Assembly (NCBI GenBank): GCA_025928155.1
Contig: JAICKC010000008.1
Coordinates: 1-61,979 of the forward strand
From: Candidatus Saccharimonadota bacterium
GTDB taxonomy: Bacteria; Patescibacteriota; Saccharimonadia; Saccharimonadales; UBA4665
Length of the DNA: 61,979 nucleotides
Reading direction: 5' to 3'
The position numbers and the translations under genes are program-made. The notes under the pieces were generated by a model. That model was not told the origin of the DNA. It worked only from the letters and a program-made list of their open reading frames with translations, and searched no databases. Within the stretch, counting starts at the first letter, position 1. Every line of letters begins with the position of its first letter. Positions 57,640 through 61,979 of this stretch are shown here, in pieces.

Positions 57640-58731
57640 CTAAGCTGTAGGCGCAAGCGGCTCTTGGTTACTGCCCGGCAGCCAAAATGGATTACCGGCA
57701 CGCGCCGATATTGGCGGTATCGAGTAGCCACCGATGGACAATTCCCCAAGCCTCGAAGGTCTTCGCCAAGCACTGAGGGTCTCTGGTGAGCCGGCAGGTA
57801 ACTTCGCAACTTTGAGATTATCGAATCCAGCTTTCGTGTAATCAAGCCTGACGCCTACTTGGCCTGATGAGTACGGTGCGCCATGCACCCCCGTATCGAC
57901 GGCGCTTACGACCGCTTCGCCATCCACGGTAATCGTGATCTTCACTTCACCGTTTGGTAGCTTTTGCAAGTTCGCGACTACGTGGCGTTGTTTGCCCATG
58001 GTGGCAAGATCCGGTCGCTCAAGGTACTTGCTCAGCGCGTAGTATCCGCCGCCGTTCGCAAAGTCGCCGGTTTGCTTTAGCTTAGCGATCTCAGCGCTCG
58101 AGAGCTCCGATGCAGGAACTTTTTTCTTAATAACAACTTCGCCGCCATTCCGAATCGAAACGGTGTAGAGGCCATAGTCTTCGTTCTTACTGTTCGGTTG
58201 ATTACCGATCAACAGGGTGAATCCGTCGAATGAGTCGTGTTGCGATTTGGGGCCAGTATCCGCAAGTGGGGTATAGTCCAGACTAACACTGATGTCCGGT
58301 CCGAAAGATTTCTTCGTAAGCAAGCGAAACACGTTGTTATCGTTACGGGTGGTTGAGTCACACGGAACGTCACCCGTTTCTGTCGTCGGATCGCCCGTTA
58401 TGGCTTCTCCCTTATATGCTATGAGGGTGCCGCTCGTCATAACATACCTGTCGGAGGTAGGGCAATCGGAGCCAGGGCTAAAGTAGGAACCCTCGCCAGT
58501 AATAACGACAGGCCGCATGTTTCCGCCTGGATAGTCAAAGCTATCGCAAAAGAGCTCCTGCCCGCATTCAGACACAGGCGGCGCGTGCCGAGGCTGGGGT
58601 AGTACGTGCCCTGACGTAGGCGGTGCATGTTCCACCTCCGCGCCGCCGCTCGAACACGCTGCTAATGACACCGAGAGTGCGAGTGCCACGAACGCAGCTT
58701 TCAGTCTGCCTCTCCCTTCTTCTGCAAGCAT
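57640..58731 (-). CDS. Lipoprotein with LamG/keto-disaccharide-hydrolase-like domain
   Basis: 363 aa from ATG 58731; lipobox LAAC then SSGG (Cys about 26). Pro-rich linker, a Cys-containing region (SECGQELFCDSFDYPGG), then from about 120 a jelly-roll like that of LamG/keto-disaccharide hydrolases: VSLDYTPLADTG, YGLYTVSIRNGGEVVIKKK, VVANLQKLPNGEVKITITVD and VGVRLDYTKAGFDNLKV. Surface protein, possibly sugar binding. An in-frame start at 58797 would give an atypical signal peptide. Confidence 0.8.
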   Translation of the reverse strand: MLAEEGRGRLKAAFVALALSVSLAACSSGGAEVEHAPPTSGHVLPQPRHAPPVSECGQELFCDSFDYPGGNMRPVVITGEGSYFSPGSDCPTSDRYVMTSGTLIAYKGEAITGDPTTETGDVPCDSTTRNDNNVFRLLTKKSFGPDISVSLDYTPLADTGPKSQHDSFDGFTLLIGNQPNSKNEDYGLYTVSIRNGGEVVIKKKVPASELSSAEIAKLKQTGDFANGGGYYALSKYLERPDLATMGKQRHVVANLQKLPNGEVKITITVDGEAVVSAVDTGVHGAPYSSGQVGVRLDYTKAGFDNLKVAKLPAGSPETLSAWRRPSRLGELSIGGYSIPPISARAGNPFWLPGSNQEPLAPTA

Positions 58732-58862
58732 AGACTCACCGTTCAGCGGCTGCTCGCCCCGTGGCAGCGAGTCTATGATTGATACTCTATTAGACATAAA
58801 TAATTGGCTATCACTGGAAAGAACCCTTCGCCGAGTTCGTAAAGTCCAACAAAGTTTCCTTA

Positions 58863-58939
58863 TGGTCGGGGAGACAGGATTTGAACCTGCGACCCCGCGG
58901 TCCCAAACCGCGTGCGCTACCGGACTGCGCCACTCCCCG
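58863..58939 (-). tRNA. tRNA-Pro(UGG)
   Basis: Acceptor CGGGGAG / CTCCCCG, discriminator A, encoded CCA. Anticodon stem CGCGG/CCGCG with loop TTTGGGA gives UGG. Confidence 0.96.
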
Positions 58940-58943
58940 ACTA

Positions 58944-59060
58944 AACTTCTCGCCGTTTTCCAAACCAGCGAAGCGTTTGGAAAAACGCAAGGAGGAACTG
59001 TACGAGACCCACTCTTAGTTTTGGCCGCTTGTTTGCTAAAACTAAGATTGAGTTGTAACA
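58944..59060 (-). other. Interval between the two tRNA-Pro genes with two stem-loops
   Basis: About 117 nt holding GTTTTCCAAAC-N9-GTTTGGAAAAAC and TCTTAGTTTT...AAAACTAAGA, both able to fold on either strand and plausible as terminators for the upstream tRNA-Pro; no gene. Confidence 0.6.
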
Positions 59061-59070
59061 GATTCCGACG

Positions 59071-59150
<80 letters not shown>

Positions 59151-59227
59151 ACCAACGGGGCCAATTATACCGCAAAGCACCCCTAAAGACCAGCCACACT
59201 TCAGGGGTGCGTGGTACAATTAAGGTG

Positions 59228-59386
59228 ATGAGGTACGCATCAGTCTTCGCAACTATTGTACTGATATGGATCGCCGTTATTCTTATGGCCGTAACGCGTA
59301 CCGCCTCTAGTCAGATTTTCGAATTATATATCGCCGCGATCATCTCTACTTTGGCGCTATTTTTAATCGGTTTCGTAAGGAAATAA
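59228..59386 (+). CDS. 52-aa two-helix membrane protein
   Basis: Short frame from ATG 59228: helix 1 VFATIVLIWIAVILMAV (about 6-22), helix 2 ELYIAAIISTLALFLIGF (about 32-49), short basic tail. Its last codons AAGGAAATAA supply the ribosome site of the UbiB-like gene, which starts 3 nt later. Found only by reading; too short to be listed as a long frame. Function unknown but coupled to the kinase. Confidence 0.7.
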   Translation: MRYASVFATIVLIWIAVILMAVTRTASSQIFELYIAAIISTLALFLIGFVRK

Positions 59387-59389
59387 CAG

Positions 59390-60982
59390 ATGACACAGTC
59401 AAGCAAGTCCATTGCCGCGCTCAAGCGGGAGCGCACCCGCCGCCTAGCACGCATTGGTGCACGTGCGTACTACTTGCGGCGACGTGGCCGCGAGCAAGAG
59501 ATGTATGACTTCCTGTGCTCGGAATTCCTCGCACTTGGCGGCGTGTATGTAAAATTCATGCAGGGCGTGTTGTTTAATTCGCCCGTTATGAGACGCTGGC
59601 AAAGTCCGGCGCGCTTAAAAATTTTTGAGAACCTAGACACGCAGCCGCTCAACGTTGTGGCACTTTTGCAGCACGAACTTACGCCCGAGCGTTTACACGA
59701 CATTGCGCTCGTACAGCCCGAACCGTTTGCGGCCGGTAGCTTTGGCCAAGTATACCTCGCGCAGCATGCCAACGGACAAAAAATCGTCATTAAAGTTCTG
59801 CGGCCAATGGTGCGTGAGCTCCTGCGCTACGACCTGCGCCTGCTGGGAATGTTCGGCAAGCGGTTTGCCGCGCAGGAATACAGCAACTTCAACGTCAAAA
59901 TGGACACGGCCATCAAAGAGTTCCGCGTCGCCACGCTCAACGAAACCGACTATGTGACCGAGGCGCGGTTTGCCGCCGAGCTGTACGAAACCTATAGAGG
60001 TCACCCGACAATTGTCATCCCGCGTACCTATATGGAGCTCTGCACACCGCATGTTATTGTGCAGGAATTCGTCGACGGAATTTCCGGCGCCGAACTCCTC
60101 AAGCAGCAAGCTGCCGGGGTTGACCCAGCTGCCTATATTTATGAGAAGCTTGGATCGGATCTCGACACCCAGCTCATGCAGGCCGGCGTCGAAAGCATGA
60201 TTTCCGTGTTTACCCTACCACGTATTCCTGGTGATCCACACCCCGGTAATATCCGCTTTATGACCGATAATCGCATAGGTCTGATCGACTTCGGCATCTC
60301 CGCGCCAGTGCCGCGTAACCGCGCCGCCTTTTATGGCCTGCTGCTCGAATGGAGCAAAGTATATGAAGGAAACACTGGCGTCATTGACCTGTTCGGCCAG
60401 TTTATGCGCTACTTCGTAAACGACCTCTACCGCGCGCTTAAAAAACTCAGCACCTTCACATCCGGTATGCAGAGTTTGCCGGGCTTTAGCGCGCTGAGCG
60501 GTGATAAGCCATCCGCCTCGAACGGCGACTTAGTGAGAGAGATCGGCCGGATTGTGCAGGATGCGTTTGATAGTGCAACCGGCGCGAGTGATTTCCGAAC
60601 ACTTATCGCGGACGGCCAAATGCTGCACGCTTTCGGCCAAGTTGCCAACAAAGATAACCGGCTGGGGCTGGTAATCAGGCTGGAATCTTCTGAGGTGCTA
60701 CGCGCCGCGCAAACGTACATCGCACTACTTAATTCGCTCAACCGCAACTCGCTTTACCCGCTCATTCTGGGACGCGCAACGGAAATTATCGCCCGCGATA
60801 ACCCGGGGCTTATTCACGATACCGAAGATTCGCTGAGTACCACGCAGGCAATCTCCATCGTTAACCGTTGGCTGGAGCGTGTCGCCATGAACGATCCGCT
60901 GCTGTTCAGGCAGCTGCTGCAGCGGATAAGTCCGCGCGAGGCGGTGGCACAGATGAAAACCAAGGAGGCCGGCGATGCTTAA
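59390..60982 (+). CDS. UbiB/ABC1/AarF-family atypical kinase
   Basis: 530 aa. A-rich nucleotide loop AAGSFGQVY (114-122), catalytic Lys in VIKVLRP (about 135), KxGQ-equivalent VKFMQG (about 54-59), LNETDYVTEA acidic helix, DPHPGN (catalytic loop) and IDFG metal motif. The family is a protein/lipid-kinase-like ATPase linked to quinone or isoprenoid lipid handling. No quinone biosynthesis genes are in the window. Flanked by two tiny membrane proteins in one operon. Confidence 0.94.
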   Translation: MTQSSKSIAALKRERTRRLARIGARAYYLRRRGREQEMYDFLCSEFLALGGVYVKFMQGVLFNSPVMRRWQSPARLKIFENLDTQPLNVVALLQHELTPERLHDIALVQPEPFAAGSFGQVYLAQHANGQKIVIKVLRPMVRELLRYDLRLLGMFGKRFAAQEYSNFNVKMDTAIKEFRVATLNETDYVTEARFAAELYETYRGHPTIVIPRTYMELCTPHVIVQEFVDGISGAELLKQQAAGVDPAAYIYEKLGSDLDTQLMQAGVESMISVFTLPRIPGDPHPGNIRFMTDNRIGLIDFGISAPVPRNRAAFYGLLLEWSKVYEGNTGVIDLFGQFMRYFVNDLYRALKKLSTFTSGMQSLPGFSALSGDKPSASNGDLVREIGRIVQDAFDSATGASDFRTLIADGQMLHAFGQVANKDNRLGLVIRLESSEVLRAAQTYIALLNSLNRNSLYPLILGRATEIIARDNPGLIHDTEDSLSTTQAISIVNRWLERVAMNDPLLFRQLLQRISPREAVAQMKTKEAGDA

Positions 60983-61160
60983 AGATATTATTCTGTTTAT
61001 AAAATACCCTTACACGGCTGGTACCATCGGCACGATATGGCTCGGCAGCGCTATTTTGATGGCGCTCAACTCCGGGCTGGATGCGGCGGACATCGTGATT
61101 ATCAACATGTTTGCCACGATTATTCTGGCCGCTATCGGCTTTAGTGGCCGCGAAGGCTGA
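60975..61160 (+). CDS. 61-aa two-helix membrane protein after the UbiB-like gene
   Basis: Overlaps the kinase by 8 nt. Two helices (about 14-32, 38-57). With the 52-aa protein upstream it brackets the kinase, so a membrane-tether or regulator role for the pair is possible. Confidence 0.72.
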   Translation: MLKDIILFIKYPYTAGTIGTIWLGSAILMALNSGLDAADIVIINMFATIILAAIGFSGREG

Positions 61161-61182
61161 CGTTACTTCGGAACTCCAAGTT

Positions 61183-61977
61183 CTACCAAACCTGGCGGAT
61201 ATGTTCGGCGGCAGTGGCACGGCCGGTCGTTTCATCCACAGTGACCAATAGAGCATTGAATTGGCTACGGCCGGTAATTTCAAGTACGTTGCGAGTTTGC
61301 ACCCCGTCGCGCCAACGCGGCAGCACACTATCGAACGCTACGCCCAACGATGAGTCAAGTGAACCACACATACCCACATCCGTAACGTGCGCCGTACCTT
61401 TGGGCAGCACGTCGGCGTCAGCGGTTGGTATATGCCAGTGATCACCCACCACAGCGCTCACACGGCCGTCCAAATAGTAGCCGATGATAAACTTCTCGCT
61501 GCTGTAGTCGCCGTGCAGGTTTACCACACACGCCGCGCGCTTCTCAGGCAGTTCTTCGCTCAAGATTTTATCAATAACTTTGAGCGGATTGTCGGTCGGC
61601 TTGTCGGCATCACGACCGACGATCTGGCCCATCAAGCTTACGACCAGTACATCACCCTTTGGCGTGTGCGCATACTTTCGCCCCAGGCCCGGAGCGTCAG
61701 GGTAGTTCGCCGGGCGGATTATCGGCGTACCCGGGTCGGCCAGCATAGAGTTGATCTCCTCGCGCGCCAGCGTCCAGTTGCCACCCGTACAGAAGTCTAC
61801 GCCGAGCGTTTGCAACCGATTGAAGTCTTCCGGCGTCACGCCCCTGCCCTCGCTGACATTTTCGGCCTGCGCGATTACCAGGTCGATCGCTCGCTCTTTT
61901 CGTAAGCCGGGGACTAGTTTTTCCACGGCAGCCATACCCATTTCACCCATTACGTCACCGATATAGAGAATATTCAT
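61183..61977 (-). CDS. YmdB/TIGR00282-type metallophosphoesterase
   Basis: 264 aa, complete. Ligands follow the family: GDVMG, AENVSEGRG, GGNWTL (usual GNH reads GNW), VVNLHGDYSSEK and GDHWHIPTAD. In Bacillus YmdB acts on 2',3'-cyclic nucleotides; the Trp where a metal-binding His is expected needs checking. It is separated from the kinase operon by 22 nt in the convergent direction. Confidence 0.9.
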   Translation of the reverse strand: MNILYIGDVMGEMGMAAVEKLVPGLRKERAIDLVIAQAENVSEGRGVTPEDFNRLQTLGVDFCTGGNWTLAREEINSMLADPGTPIIRPANYPDAPGLGRKYAHTPKGDVLVVSLMGQIVGRDADKPTDNPLKVIDKILSEELPEKRAACVVNLHGDYSSEKFIIGYYLDGRVSAVVGDHWHIPTADADVLPKGTAHVTDVGMCGSLDSSLGVAFDSVLPRWRDGVQTRNVLEITGRSQFNALLVTVDETTGRATAAEHIRQVW

Positions 61978-61979
61978 AC

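Overview
The window looks like chromosomal DNA of a streamlined Patescibacteria (CPR) bacterium, most likely Saccharibacteria; that is an inference from gene content and architecture, not from a marker tree. Supporting signs are compact convergent or overlapping genes, ten scattered tRNA genes, a short zinc-less MetG, phosphoketolase with acetate kinase as a fermentative ATP module, a MurA whose start is preceded in frame by a small HTH coding region, and many small membrane and hypothetical proteins. UGA, UAG and UAA all act as stops. Many transcription units start with a -10 box ending 6-7 nt before the start codon, which implies leaderless mRNAs.

Layout. 1-12.8 kb (mostly minus strand): cysteine desulfurase, two small hypotheticals, TatD, MetG, HIT hydrolase, DHA2-type MFS transporter, Nudix, Xfp-AckA, PyrD, cupin. 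12.9-13.3 kb: tRNA-Leu and tRNA-Cys with an HNH endonuclease remnant between them. 13.3-18.4 kb: accessory genes, including two PadR cassettes (PadR plus membrane protein, PadR plus pentapeptide-repeat protein) and a lipoprotein. 18.5-21.5 kb: a GC-rich island encoding a complete ubiquitin-like conjugation system (E2, JAMM protease, E1, Ubl). 21.5-27.5 kb: DHFR-like protein, degenerate 2-hydroxyacid dehydrogenase, Nudix, a CsoR-controlled reductase/DUF4396 operon and a second PadR cassette paralogous to the first. 27.5-32 kb: a decayed accessory stretch with repeated gene and tRNA-end remnants and small membrane proteins. 31.8-49 kb: PheA, two secreted or anchored proteins, VIT-type transporter, stomatin, glycosyltransferases, PAP2 phosphatase, SemiSWEET, trehalase-like GH37, MurB, Nudix pair, GlyA, HTH/MurA. 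49-62 kb: deoxyribosyltransferase, ATP-grasp, 2H phosphoesterase, MazG-C-like, YihY, SpoIIAA-like, cupredoxin-like, b-type/ferric-reductase-like membrane protein, polyprenol-kinase-like protein, nucleotidyltransferase, lipoprotein, UbiB-like kinase with two tiny membrane partners, YmdB-like phosphodiesterase.

The most exciting element is the ubiquitin-like system at 18518-21197. All four parts carry recognisable active-site or terminal features: UBC-fold E2 with candidate Cys200, JAMM motif, ThiF-type E1 with candidate Cys179, and a beta-grasp protein ending in a bare glycine (-SNG). E2, JAMM and E1 form one tight operon. A long hairpin plus T-run follows E1, and the Ubl then has its own near-perfect sigma70-type promoter and its own terminator, which would let the modifier be made in excess over its enzymes. 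The island differs from its neighbours in GC content, start codons (TTG, GTG, GTG) and very strong Shine-Dalgarno sites, consistent with horizontal acquisition, possibly from an actinobacterial host.
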